From Amphiduros pacificus (Eukaryota > Annelida > Polychaeta > Phyllodocida > Hesionidae), in assembly GCA_949316495.1 (NCBI GenBank), contig OX439000.1:72794570-72858569 (forward strand): a stretch of DNA of 64,000 nt, read 5' to 3'. Positions 1 to 13,200 of this stretch are shown here, piece by piece. Made by a program: the position numbers and the translations under genes. Below the pieces are notes generated by a model. It ran no database searches, had not been told where the DNA came from, and saw nothing but the letters and a program-made list of their open reading frames with translations. The number at the start of each line of letters is the position of its first letter. Positions within the stretch are counted from its first letter, which is position 1.

Positions 1-3000
1 TTTGCAGCAGATCTGACTTTATCAAGGTTGACATCTTTGGTGTATTTGACATTTTGTTGGTTGAGGGGGGCGTCACACTTGAGAGCTAAGTCATCCCTGA
101 GTATGCTGTCCTGCACCCCGCTCTGCTGGTGGCAGTGAGTACACAGCAGCACCACGTCATGTGACTTGTGATCCTTCAGTAACGGCGGGAAATTTCTGAA
201 ATCACACACCTCTCAACATCACTCCCTTTTATACAATCAGTGCATCAATAAAATATGCCGATCTAGTTACGTACATTAAAATTCAATAAATGGTGTCATA
301 CTAATTATATGCTACATGTTAATATCAACTAATTGATGACTTTGACCTATCTTGTAATTTCAATTTCAAACATAGACATGCTAACATGGACATACATACT
401 TTCTGTAATCCCTGGGTACAACATTTTTCTTGATATAAGAATCTTCTTTTCCACACACTACACATATGTTTTCCTTATCCTGCATGTAGTAGTTGGCCTC
501 TTCGTCAGGTCTCCCCGAGGGTTCAAACAGGAGCCGCACTGTAAGTGGTTCATCCCACATTTTTTCTATAAGGACAGGAGTAAATGTGAATATTATAATT
601 AATTTCTGCATTTTAATTGAAGTGATCTATTACATGATATGTGTATGTGTATAACAAAATGAAATTATCAACATTACATGATCAGATGAAATTTTTTTTC
701 CTGATATAATTTTAATATTTCTGTGCCCTTTTTGTGATGGACCTGGACATTGTTAGAGCGTGATTTAATCCCACCATATCAATTTTGAACTCGAATACCA
801 GAATTCTCCTTTGTAACCTCAGAGCCAAAATATTATACAAATATGGACCTGGGTGGAGTGCAATATGAGAAGCTCATGTGACCAGGAATTGACCAATCAC
901 AGCACAGAATACACAGTGATCATAGAATAAACCTTGATATTGCACATTGTGAAGAAGGCAGTTGATGGATGCCATGAAAAAGATCTTTAATTCACTTGAG
1001 CTTGGCCATACACCATGATAAAAATCACAAGTTCAATTTCTGGCAATTATATTATCCATATATCAACATCTACCTGCAAGTCCTTTCTCAATGTACCAGA
1101 GAGCCTTTTTCTCATCGCAGGTACTGAGTAGTTGACCATCTGGTGCCCGGAGCTGACAGTTCTGGTATAGAGGCTTAGACCTGAGGTTATATGCCCGAGT
1201 GAGGTCATCTTTACTCTTCTTTCCATTCCCTTTATTCCCTCGACTTTTCCCTGATGTTCCTTCTGATGCACCACTTGTTGATGCTTCCCCAATTTGTCCC
1301 TTCTGTCATTGAAAGACATAAATAATATAAACTTCAATATTAAAGTTGATTGTGCAAAACCATTTCAAATTTTCTCTTTACATTTTCAACTGGACAGAAA
1401 TTATGAACATTGAGTTTTTTTAAGGCCTTTTTACTGTATTTGACTCACCAAAAAAATGTAATATATGAGTGTGAAGTACCTTTGATGCGCCATAACCTTT
1501 CCTGGAGTAGTTCACATCGACTATTCCTTGCACCAGAGACAGAGCTGTCTGCCACATATTCTTCCTGGAATGCTGTCTGTTTCGGCCTGCTGTCTTGTCT
1601 AACTTGTCATTCACCATTGTCATGAATAGTCTCTGACCAACGAGAGCATCTGTAGCTGCATAACGCATCTGAAATGCCAGATAACAGTTTTGTTATCTTT
1701 TTTATTTAGGTCAGCTAAAGGTGAAATTTGTCATAAATGCCATTCAGATACGTTCTCACCAACATTGCATAGTTACCTGTTCTGAGGAGAGCTCTTCTGC
1801 CTCCCAGTTCCCACACCTGATCTGTGGATTCTTATCTAGTGTCACATTCAGGATACAATAGGAAAGCCCTGATAATCCATAACTCCTGAAATGTTATATA
1901 TATGTTTTTATGCACTGTCGAATCATTTTGAGTTTCTTGTGAACGTTTATCTCATATCTGTTTATGCAACATTTATAAAAGTGTATAGATGTTTTGTTTG
2001 GTTTATGGCCAACCAAATGAAATGGATCTAGGCTGAATTGTTTTCAGGTTTTTTTTCATATTATTATATCATCAAATTTTTCCAAGCTATCAATATCATA
2101 AATAGGTTACCATGGATTATAAGTTCTGCTTCTTGCCACCAGGTGTCTCAAGTCTACACAGCCCCTGACACATAAGCTGTGATCATTCCTTAACTTCTTC
2201 CCGTCATCAAAACAGGCCACACCCACTTTCAGAATTCTAAAGGAGAAAATTATTAACTCTATTAAATAATAATCAAGCATCTTTTGATGATAGCCCAAAG
2301 TAATCTTCACAAAACATTTATATTATAAATATATAGATATATATAGAAGTTTTTCTGTTCTATTGTGCTAAAAATAAGTTGAATACTAACCCTTTGTCTG
2401 ACAAAATTTTCTTGAGTCCTTCTGGTGCAGTTTTCATCTTATTAATTCTGACCAATACGCACAGACCAGACTGTGTTGCAATTTGTATTAAAGCAACATT
2501 CTTACAAATTACCCATTCACAGTCAAACCCTATCACCTGCAAATAAATAAATAAGGTTTAATTATATTCATTGGATCTTGCTGATCAAGAAATATGCCAC
2601 TTAAAGGCAGGCCTTGACATATACACTGGCCCGGTGGCCTGGAGTCACCAAATCCTCTGTTTTGGCCAGTGAATGGTCTGTTTTAGTGGCCCAGTTGGGC
2701 AACCATATTTTTGGTCATTTAGTGGCCCAATGTATCTTGTTTTTATTCTAATCCTTGATAGATATTTGTCTCATATCACAATCAATGGACTTGTAAATTT
2801 GGATTGGGACAAGTAATCCCAACTAAAACACTAGTCATTATACAGCCTTATATACAAAGCTCTTTAATGTATCATGCATCCTACTTTGGGCTACTACTTC
2901 TCATGCTGTGGTGGCCCAACCGGACAACCAACATTTCTTCCTTATGTCAAGGCCTGAAAAGTTCTACTCAAAATAACATACTCATAATCTGAGATTGATA

Positions 3001-4173
3001 CAAATTAATATCTATTTGTTGTATCAAGTATGATATATATGGAAAAGAATCACACACTAACATATACATGTATATATAGTGTAGAAAAAATAGTCTCCTA
3101 TTCCAAGAACAGGCATATGCAGATATAAGTGTGGCAAAATGCCAAATATTCAAAGTTGTGAAATGAGGTTTCCTATGATAGATTTCATGAGTTATATGGC
3201 TATTGCATCAGCCTTCTTATAATATATATAAAATCCAAATAGATGTTGTTTTCCTATAAATGATAGTTTTACTGAAACTGAACTTGTAATATAAAGTTTT
3301 CTTCACCTTGATTTCCTGTATATCTTTGAGGACTTGATCACTAATATTTTCCCAATCTTGCTCATTCTCAACGAGGACGATCTGTGATAAACCAAGAATC
3401 TTTTCTCTTTCATCTGCTTCTTGTCTGCTCTTTTTATTTCTCCTTTGTTGCCACAAGGTGTATAAATGGTATCCTGCAGCCGCCCCTGTAAAATAACCCA
3501 GAAATTGATATTATCAATAAATGCAGGTTATAAATATTAATCAGATAGTTTAAAATGAGTTGGAATGTTGGAAACACTTTTCTCCAATTATTCCAATTTT
3601 TTGTTATGCCCTATACATTCATGAGCTGATTAAGGTGTCCACCCTAACACCCCCCCCCCCCCCCCCCCCCCCACCATTTAAGTGCTCAGGATCTTAGACA
3701 ATGGTATTTCCTTCTCTCAAACCTATCCCCAGAAAACGAGGCTCTCGAGCAGTGAATTTGTCTTTTATTTACTTTGGGCTCACCAGCCATCAAATTGGTA
3801 CATTGCAAATAAAAGACACTGCTCAGACAAAATCCTTTGGAAAGGGTTAGTTACTTTGGGTGTGGATTTCATGACAAGTGGTGTGTTGAGACAGACGTTT
3901 AAATGCCCCACATACAGTTTAATTATAGTAAGCCTTTTAAACTCTTTTTAAGATTTTTACCATCACACCTCTGATCTTTAAAACTGAATTATTTCACAGA
4001 ATATATTCTCCACACAACTCTTAAAATAGCAATTTTGTTATTTCATAGCATGGTATTTCAGAAAGTGCAAAGCAGAAAGTTTTGAGTTCAAAACTCATTT
4101 GTTGTCAGACGAAAAGTACTGTACCTGTCATCAAGAGGGGAAGTGTCACCAATAACTTTGTCCTTTTCTCCAT
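1..4173 (-). CDS. exd2: EXD2-like 3'-5' exonuclease, 9 exons, C-terminus beyond window
   Basis: DEDDy-type 3'-5' exonuclease. EXD2 is known from DNA end resection and from mitochondria, where it supports mitochondrial translation. Exons in transcript order: 4173-4125, 3485-3307, 2536-2391, 2236-2111, 1885-1777, 1668-1480, 1302-1074, 565-400, 195-1. All junctions are GT-AG and phases agree, giving 462 codons before the window edge. The start MEKRTKLLVTLPLLMTG opens a hydrophobic N-terminal anchor as in human EXD2. Catalytic motifs visible are FDCEW (motif I, Asp and Glu), VGVACFDDGKKL (motif II Asp) and YAATDA (motif III Tyr and Asp). The C-terminal part has CVVCGKEDSYIKKNVVP and later LLCTHCHQ, a paired Cys-x2-Cys arrangement resembling an HNH-type zinc fold and also present in the vertebrate protein. 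The active-site residues are intact. The last exon is cut at position 1. Identity is firm; exon ends are read by eye. Confidence 0.93.
2608..2956. mobile_element. Short inverted-repeat element (MITE, possibly hAT-like)
   Basis: It begins with CAGGCCTTGACATA (2608-2621) and ends with the exact inverse TATGTCAAGGCCTG (2943-2956). It is 349 bp long, lies inside an EXD2 intron and has no coding capacity. The CAGG-type termini suggest a non-autonomous hAT-like element, but I see no clean 8-bp target duplication, so the superfamily is uncertain. Confidence 0.6.
3650..3672. repeat. Poly-C run
   Basis: Twenty-three consecutive C residues in the first part of the EXD2 intron between exons 1 and 2. 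It is a simple homopolymer, prone to length error in assembly. Confidence 0.95.
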
Positions 4174-4637
4174 GATTCAGAGCTGATCAATCTGCCTCTT
4201 GTTCAATTCAAATGTCTTTTATTGCTTGCGAAACTTCAACCATTGCGAAATAGCATTACATCCCGTGATTCAAAACTTAGTTTGTTAGTAGGGGGCGCTG
4301 CCTCTTAAATTCGTGGAGGCTGCCATCTTTAAAGTACCCGGATAACAAATTTAAATTTGATAAACGAAACAATATTTCATGTGTTTGTACTTTTGTATTA
4401 CATATTTTTACTGCAACAATTGCGGTAGAAAGTATTTTTATGTATAAATCGAATTATAACGAAAGTAGATGTACTGAATTTAATGATGTTGTAGTAAAAT
4501 TGAATGTGGTATCATTTAACCTGAGTCGTTTCTCATTCCAATAATTTCGTGCTTTGTATAATTGTAGGTCAAACATTGACAGAACTCATGTGAATTAACA
4601 ATTTTCTGTGTTTCCTTCTCAATTATCTGCAGTCACC
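4174..4637. promoter_or_regulatory. Bidirectional promoter gap between EXD2 and MRPS26
   Basis: The start codons of the two divergent genes are only 464 bp apart. No TATA box is clear. TGCCATCTT at 4321-4329 is a YY1-like site (AAGATGGCA on the minus strand), a motif common at mitochondrial and housekeeping gene promoters. A pyrimidine tract ending in CTGCAG at about 4631 could be a splice acceptor just before the MRPS26 start, so that gene may have a separate 5' UTR exon. Confidence 0.55.
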
Positions 4638-7600
4638 ATGTTTTCAAGAGCTGGTCTCCTTGCTCAGGGTAGCAAGACACTGTGTGAGATATTTGAGACG
4701 CAGAAAGTGTTACCAGTTGCCCAGTGTGTGCGCTGGAGGAAGAGAAGATGGGCACCAGTTAATGCCAGCAAGTTATATTATGTCAGGAAACCAACCCCTG
4801 TTGACAATGAAGAATGGGCTGAATTAAAACACAGATATAGCAGATACAATGTGTATATGAAAGCCTTGAAGTAAGTTTTCCTCATTATCTATACAGGGTG
4901 GGTGGGGCTCCCCGAAGATGCGATACCCATGCTCGACCAGTTTTCTGTCGCTACCAATTAACGCCGATTACAGTGGCTAAGCTGGAGAGGACCCTTGTAA
5001 GTTGTAGCCGCTGACAGTCATGGTCTACTTCATCGGCGGAAACTGGTCGCTGACGAGTACCACTTCAGTGTTCTTGCACAATCATTACTGGGCCATACAT
5101 GTCCCTTGAGGCACTTATTGAGAACCAGTTAACTGCAGATCTCCATGTTAACCAAATCTTCGTCCATGTTCTGTGAGCTGCCATGGAGAAAATTTCTCCT
5201 TAGCTGAGGAGAATTGCATCAATTGGCCACTAGGTGTCAACACCCCCACTTTATTTCCGCAGAGGAGAAAACTGCTCCTCCAAAGAGAATTGCATTGATT
5301 GATCGACACCTCATAAGAGCTTATTTGTACTTAATTTCCAAGGAGGACACAACAACTGCTCTGGTGTGCACTGGACACTGAACAATGATTTCAGTATTGA
5401 CTAAAAAGATATTTAGTCAGTGATTTGAGTAATCAGCTGTCAGAACAGTTGAAGATATGTCTGATGATCACATCAGGTTTATCGTTACCCTGGGATCCTT
5501 ACCATAGACTTAATATTTACACATATATAAGTCTTCAGTTTTGATGTCTTCACCTTATGTCAACTAATCATTTCACCTACCAAAATTTCTTCTGGTATAT
5601 TTGTAGCTTTCAATGATATAAATGACTTTTTCACCTTCTTTAAATCTTTACCAATCTCACTTCACACAGTTGAATGCATGAATATTTTTCTACCATCCTG
5701 GAACTAGATAATATGAAACACTAAATATGGCAGGGGTCAAACTACTCTTATGTTTACAACCATTATGCCACAAGATAGCAAACTAGGTAAAACTTGAGCA
5801 AGTTGAAGGGTGTTAAAGTGAAGAGAACCAAGTGTCACAAAATGTCTGGCTTAGCTTGCTAGAAAATGGTGTTGTAGTTCTTGTATTAATAGAATATAAA
5901 AAACCCTGACTCTTCCACCAGATTTCAAAATAAATGTTTATGTTTGATATTATTTCCAAAGTATTGTGTGACTAACTCACTCTACTTGTTGTCCATCAGA
6001 AATTCTGAAAAGGAATCACCGTCATTATTATTCTCACATTATTATTGAATTATCACATAATTTAGATGCTGCAAAATGTAATATCAACAAAGTCAAAATA
6101 CATCCACACACACACACACATATATTTTTTTTAAGTGACAAAGAGTAGGATGACTGGTTGTTTCATTCTGGCCGCAGTTCAACTGTAACCAATTTGACTG
6201 TGCCTGTTTGACCATAATATTTCCATACTATTACCTACTTAAAGGATATTTTGTGAGTTCTGTGCAATTATAGAATGACCAAGGCAGACTTTTTCTGCTC
6301 AACCCAGTCTGGGGAATGGAAATCTTTGCCACAATCAAACATGGCACGGTCAAACAGGGTCCTTTGCAAACACAGCAGCATCCATCATGAGGGGGAACAT
6401 TGAAATAATTTGTTTGAAATTTGTTATGAGATTAAAATACCGTATTTACTCGTATATAAGACGAGGTTTTTGTCCAAAAATCCTTAGTTAATGTTTAGGG
6501 GATCGTCTTATACACGAGAGCAACCTGTGGACGAGGGTTTACGCCCAAAAATTACGGCACTATGAGTTTTCATTACGAACATTCTTATTTTTGAAAATAA
6601 CGAATATCTGCAAAGCGTATTTTGTATTAATATTGGGTAAATACCTTTATTTATCATTTAAAACGCAATTAAAATCGATCCACTACGTCTGATATTCGTT
6701 ATTTCAAAAATATGAACATCGTATTTACGTTTTACCGTATATACTCGTGTATAAGACCGTTAAGATCTTGTTTCGTAAGCATATTTACATTTCACTTTTA
6801 CTATGGCCGCCAAGCGTCAGGTGAAGCTTGAATGGTAGCAGAGCCGATATCTCAAGAAAAGCCAACTCGTCTTATATTCGGAAATTGTTTTTTTTTTTTT
6901 CAAGCAAAATAACCTCAATTTTGGGGGGTCGTCTTAAACACGAGTCGTCCTGTACATGAGTAATTATAGTACTTAAAAACATGCTAATTTTATCTGACAA
7001 CTTATTTTAAGACCTGCACACATCAAATATACATTTATTGGTATTCATCTTACAGATCACATTTCAAGGAGGCTTTGGAAAAGCAACAAGCAGCCAAAAA
7101 GTCATTGTCCGCGCAGAAGGGAGAGGAAGAGAGCTTTGCTCTTTGTATAGAAGAGAACAGGTTGTGGAATGCAGAGACTGGCCAGATCCGGGAAAGCCGC
7201 CAAGCTAAAGAAGGTGCATTAGAAGAAGAGCAAAGATTACAAATGATGCTTGCACAGGAAGAGAACAGAGTTAGGATCAAGGAGCAAGCTACACGTCGCA
7301 TTATAAAGGAACAGGTGCGTACTTCAAGAATTGAGGAAAGAAAATATAAATAATGTGAAATATTACAAATGCGTGCCTGTCAAGTACAGTTAAATACAAA
7401 GAGGTTGTTTTATATTGTCAGATTTGATCTTTATATATAACTTGATGTTGGAAGAAATGATATTTTTTGGTGCTATAAATGCCTTGTTTTATTTTCAGGA
7501 GGAAGTGAAACATTTTATTAATGTGGATAATCTTGATGAAGAGATAGAAAAGGCCTTAAATATGAGAGTCAGTTACAATTTTGCCATTGACTTGGAGGGC

Positions 7601-7711
7601 AATCGTTACATACACCAACCAGATGGCAGCACTAGTGTTGAAAGTGGTGAATCCCCTCCAGTTCATATGTTTGACAATGAAACAAAGGAGCAGGAAGCAG
7701 AAGTGTTATAG
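4638..7711 (+). CDS. mrps26: Mitochondrial small ribosomal subunit protein mS26 (MRPS26)
   Basis: Structural protein of the mitochondrial ribosome small subunit. Exons are 4638-4870, 7056-7314 and 7499-7711; GT-AG junctions and phases fit, giving 234 residues (human protein about 205). The start at 4638 (CACCATG) is preferred over an in-frame ATG at 4608 because of its context and the acceptor-like sequence just upstream. The N-terminus is Ser/Arg/Leu-rich and lacks acidic residues at first, as expected for a mitochondrial presequence. The centre (exon 2) is a long charged helix rich in Glu, Lys and Arg. The C-terminus has EEVKHFINVDNLDEEIEKAL followed by YNFAIDLEGNRY, matching the family's conserved EEVKNFITRENL and YNWAI region. 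The 2.2-kb first intron carries a transposable element. Confidence 0.9.
6439..6971. mobile_element. TA-flanked inverted-repeat element (Tc1/mariner-like MITE or remnant)
   Basis: It starts TA then CCGTATTTACTCGTATATAA and ends with an imperfect inverse of this (about 20 of 27 positions), followed by TA. A further internal copy of the end sequence starts near 6734, so the element is composite or nested. A short piece near 6803 could read MAAKRQVKLEW before a stop. TA at both edges fits the TA target duplication of the Tc1/mariner/pogo group; the exact family is not recognised. It lies in the first MRPS26 intron. Confidence 0.6.
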
Positions 7712-8025
7712 AACTTCATCTGGTTTAAGATGAGACTAAATGGACTGTGGTTATAAACACAGCACAAACATCAGAATGAAGCAGCCATGGAATGGAAAAT
7801 GACTTTGATACCCAAACAGTTGCTTGGGTTGGATGCTGGGGCTCAGAATAGTCAACTAAATCTCTGCTACTTTGCCTAATCTGATGAAAAATATTGGTGA
7901 ATACTGGAAAGAAATTGATTTAATCTGAATTATGTTAACCTATTCAAAACTTGAGGCTATAAAGTCAAAACTATGTCGTTTTATTATTTTCCTTAATAAG
8001 CTATCACTCAAGTCCTGTAAATAAA
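7712..8025 (+). other. MRPS26 3' UTR with poly(A) signal
   Basis: Non-coding sequence after the MRPS26 stop, ending at the poly(A) signal AATAAA at 8020-8025, which is about 310 bp after the stop codon. Confidence 0.6.
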
Positions 8026-10217
8026 AAGGATGCAATTTACATTTAAATTATGTTTTCTCTGATATATCTGAAGCCAAATTTGGTATATAAATATCTACAA
8101 ATGTTAAAATACTTTAACAAATTCTCTAATGGGGGATTTTTCTGTCATTTAGTCAGTCTTTCCATCAACTTCTCTTCTCGGACACTACAGTTCTTGACAA
8201 TTAGTAGGTAAGATATTGTAATTTCAGGGGGACAAATCCTATCTATTTTCCATTGGGCTCAGATTTTTTTCCTCCATTTTTTTCAAAAATCACTGAGTCG
8301 GGGAGGCTGCCATTTTGAATAACGGGACAAATATTACTTGGTGAGAATTCTGATAACAAGCTGTTGCCTAATTCAATATGCAACATGCATTTTGATTGGC
8401 AAAAATTAGCATCTTTTCTGGGAAAGGGTCATTTTTAAGCAATTTGCAGACATGTTACAAAAAAAAAACATTACATAAAAAACAGTAGGAATTGATGACA
8501 GTCCGAAACACTTGTTTGTCCCCTTAAACATTAAAAACATTTTCAATAAATTAGCATAGGGTGATGAATGACAATGGTTTTCTTTGCCTTTTTAGATTTA
8601 ATATCCCTTCATTATATTTCATTTTTAAATAGGACAAAAATCTCCAAATTATCCATAATAATCTATTTATTCACATTTTGCACTGGATACTTATTTTATT
8701 CAGTTAAAAAAATAAGATGTATCCTGCCTAAAATGTTATCTACCCAAAATTGAACACTTGACATACACATAACAGGAATCATTTACATTGTATAGAAGTC
8801 TATTTAAATTAGCACCAACAATTACATAATATTCAATCATATACATAATCACATTTCATGTATCAATATTTGGCAGATGGGTTGCATCTATAAATATCTA
8901 GCAGAAATTATTAAAACTCAAATAAATAGTTTAGCTTCTTTGAATATGTGGAATACAGATCTGTCAGGTTTTACTCTTGTTACCTACATAATGTATCTCC
9001 CTATATGGTCCCGTATATTTGTTTGTCATCTCCGTCAGATTTGTTAATCAACTGACCGATGTTTGTCTCTCAACTGTACTGTTGATTAATCAATTCTGAC
9101 AGATGATACATAAGAATATGTCCCCTAAAATGACATTACTAATCACAGAAAGCAAAAATACTGAACTGGCTGAAACGCTTTCATGCAAATTAGTAGATCA
9201 ATTTGAAATATTTTGAAAAATAAATCCTACCCTGAGCACTGAATGTAGCATTATAAGAGCGACCCCAACTTATACTACTGGTAAACATATTCACAACATC
9301 CCATCTTACAATCCCAACATTGGTATTAGTATTTTTATGTTGTATTCTTTGGGTAAGTTCTATTTTGAACAAAAACATGATGAATCTCTACTGTTTCGCC
9401 ATCTCCGTTATTCAATCATAAATATGTAATAAACAGAACAACAATTCACATATAGCCCACAGACCAATGTTGAGAATAATTCATTAAAAAAGTTTATGTT
9501 AAAAGTGATGTATGAAACCAAACCTTTTCCTTTTCTCGGGTAACATATTAGTCTGATGTAGATTGACATCACAGTATTTTAAGCAAAAAACATTAAAACT
9601 GCGATCAGATAACCATGACAACTGCTCTCAATCTGCAACACAAGTTCTCACCATCTGCTCTCCCAATTTTTAGCTGGTGTGGACAAATTTAACAGGACTT
9701 AAATGAGACAGGTACATGCCTAGTCATTACATTAAAATCTGTGCGATGAAAATCTTCATTCCTGGCTCAAAACAAAGAATTTATTTGGTCAAATATGATT
9801 GGGGAAAGCAGTTATCAAGAATTTATAAGTCATTTGAGACACACATGAATCTCACACCACAAGTAATCATTTACCATGTTTAGTTATAAAAAATATACCC
9901 ACAGGAAGATCACAGATGATATTGCAATATAATATCTACAACAAAAATGCGAAATTCAGCTAAGGTAAATCATTAAAAGATAACTTTAAATACATACTCC
10001 CGTTACATCTGTATAAAATATATGGTGATGATCAAATGACACAACTGAGACAAAGTTGATAAAAAATTTAAAATGGGGAAAAAAAAAACATTTTTGTATA
10101 AATGTTGATATGAAGAGGATAATAGAATCATAATGTAACTATGTGCGTCCATGGAATGTTTTCATGATAGGAGATTTACCCACAGCCTGCTTGGTGGTTT
10201 GCCTGTTGAGCTTGACT
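8026..10217. other. Region between convergent MRPS26 and TAPT1 3' ends, no gene seen
   Basis: AT-rich sequence with only short random ORFs. Part of the right side is presumably the TAPT1 3' UTR on the minus strand, but several candidate TTTATT (minus-strand AATAAA) sites prevent placing its end. Confidence 0.6.
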
Positions 10218-13200
10218 CTATATAATCCTATTGCTGCACATTGTATATCTGTCAATCTCGTGCAGTGGCTTCTGTGGCTTGTTATCTTTCTTTCTGTGCT
10301 TCAGTTCTGCCCCTTCCAGGCTTGGCGAGGCTTTACCTTCCTTTAATATGAGCTCCTCATTAAGCGACATTGATGGCAGGCTCACAGTGCTGTTAGAAAA
10401 CAGTGGTTTGGGAGTTAATGAAGGAGTCCTGGAAAAGCTTTCGGCTGGTTTTATGGGACTAAGTGTTGTAATACTGGGTTGATCCTCCAAGCTTTTACTC
10501 CTCTTGTGACCACTAGGTGATGCCACTTTCTGTTCCTCTTTGCATTTAGCTTGCTCGGCTTTGGCTTTTTTACTTGCCTCAATGAAGTCAAAAGACTTGC
10601 CAATCAACACAATGCTACTTAAAATTTTAAATGTCATTAAACTGCAAAAGAAAAAATTCCCAATAATTATTCTACTAGCGATGAAGAGAATATAAGTTTT
10701 CTTTCAAATTTCATTATCCTGGTTACTTACATGATACATAAATACCCTTGTTATTAGCAAGTTTATAATTATTTTATAAAGTAATAATTGCCGGGTTATA
10801 AAGAGAGGTTTCTTGACTTACCATAGATACAGCAGGATTAGCAGAATGATATCGAGTGTTGTGGATAATTTGACTGACTGACTGATGACTCTGACCAGGA
10901 GCACGGCCAGTGGCAGAGGTATGAAGCCCATCCTCCGCGACACCACGTCCAGCAAGTCAGAGAACGCCTGAAAACATGCACGCAATCCTTACAATCCTCA
11001 AAGGATTTGCTTAATCCTGCCCCCCAAACACATACCTTGGAATTAATTTTAAATTTGTGTTCCCTTCTTGGACCCAAATCCTGGCAAATCATTTTTTCGA
11101 ATGTAATCTAAACAAATTATCATTTGGGCAAAAAAAAAGACCAAAGGTCCAAATTTTAACTTCATTACATACATGCTATCTGAAATTTACCAACAATTTT
11201 CCAAAACAAATTATAGTGATGCTTTGATACTTTGTGATTTACATTTTACATTGATGTTTTTGTACTTTTTGATGCATATTAAGATTCTCGCATCTCCTTA
11301 TGGTCATTTGATACCAAGATTCACATTAAAATTATCACATTTTATTATCACAATTTGTAATCTTTGATTCACAAATAGATACTCACATTTTTCTGTCTGC
11401 TGAATGCCATATCATAGGCAATGCTCACCCTGTACTCTCCATACACCTGAAATATATCACAGTCCATATGACAATCATCTACACACATGTAACTGCTCAT
11501 CAAAATTATAATACATTCCATCTATCATTCCACAAAATGATCAACCTTGTATTCATATGTACTTGAAGAATATTAACAGATTAACAATATTTAATTATAC
11601 CACACATTATCTTTCTATTATTATGGGTAAATTAAAATGGCCGCATTATATAAAAGTTCTCTTGTAATATAATTACCATGTAAACGATGCAAATGCAAGA
11701 TAAGCTCACATGATATACAGAATGCGTCTGGCACAATAAGTGCATGCCATGGCTGTTATATGGTCACATTAATAACTGTATACAGACATTCACAATGATG
11801 TGTGATCTTACCTCAACTGGGATGTCATTAAATTTTGTGATGAACGCATGCTTGACCCAGTCTACCATAAACTCTGACAATAACACCATCAACACATCAG
11901 GAATTAATACCCACAGATGGTCTGAAATAATTAAAGCCAGTATCATCAGAATTGGTTATAGCCACTGATGAGCACATCATGTATATCTTTTTAAAGAGAT
12001 GCTTTCTAGTAAAATAATTTCTATGAATTGTATGATTAAATGATCATAGATGCTTCAATACATTTAAATTCATAGACAAAATATACCGGTATATATTAGT
12101 TACCATGGAAACACAAACCAACATTTCAAACTCATCTTGTAACTCCATAAAATATCATCATTTATTGCAATCACTGTCAGTGACATCATCATGGGGGATT
12201 TAATGCACGTGCAACTCAAACTGCAATCATCTTCAATCTTTATCAAACTTGTCACAACTTTGTTAATACTGGTCTGATTGTCATGCCAAAATGTCACATT
12301 GTTTTTAGTTCTTTCCGACACACATAACCATTTTATAGCGAGTAATTGCAGTTAGTAATTGCCCCACAATAACATCATTCTTTTTTTTTCAACCACATGC
12401 ATTTTTTAATGGCTACTTTTCTCCCAAGAAACAAGTTTCCCTTGTGAAATCATACTAACAGAGCCCACAGATCAATGTGTGTGATACTTCTCCTTCATAC
12501 TGCAAAAGTGTATTCTCTGATGAGAATATATATATATATTTTAAAACCAAATTAGTTATTCTATTGCCTATAATTTCCATATTTCAACTTACCCATATTC
12601 CATGAGAATTCTGTAAGATTTCGCACACATACAATAGCCATCAGAATGATAAGATGAAATCTCTCACGTACATCACTACAGGACATTTGAAACAAGTTGT
12701 TTTTCTCAAACTTTTTGAACACACTTCCTTTGAGTTCAACAAACTGAAAAGAAAAGAAAAAATGAATTTAAAAAAACACACTTATTTGCATGGTATGTAA
12801 AGAACAATTAATGGTCAAAGATAAGAAACTTAAATAAATATTGATTTTATCAATGCCATTGATCAAGAAAGAGATTTTAGAAGCAAACGCATTTCCATTG
12901 AACAATTTACCGTATTTGACCAAATGCACATGCCCAAATCATGCTTCATCAAGACATGCCTGTTTGGAGCGGCTACAGGTATGATTGATGTTTAATGGAA
13001 CAGCAACCTGTTCTGCATAAGACACATTCAAATATTGCAGCAGAAAATTTTGCAATAAATATATCTATTCACCTGTACCATTCATCAGATAATTTTTTCT
13101 TCCACCATTCACAACTTTCCCACTGGCCTGAGGTATATTTTTAGCCTCCAGTATGGACCAGTGGATTTAAATTCTGATTTAAGTGAGTATTTCTCACATT

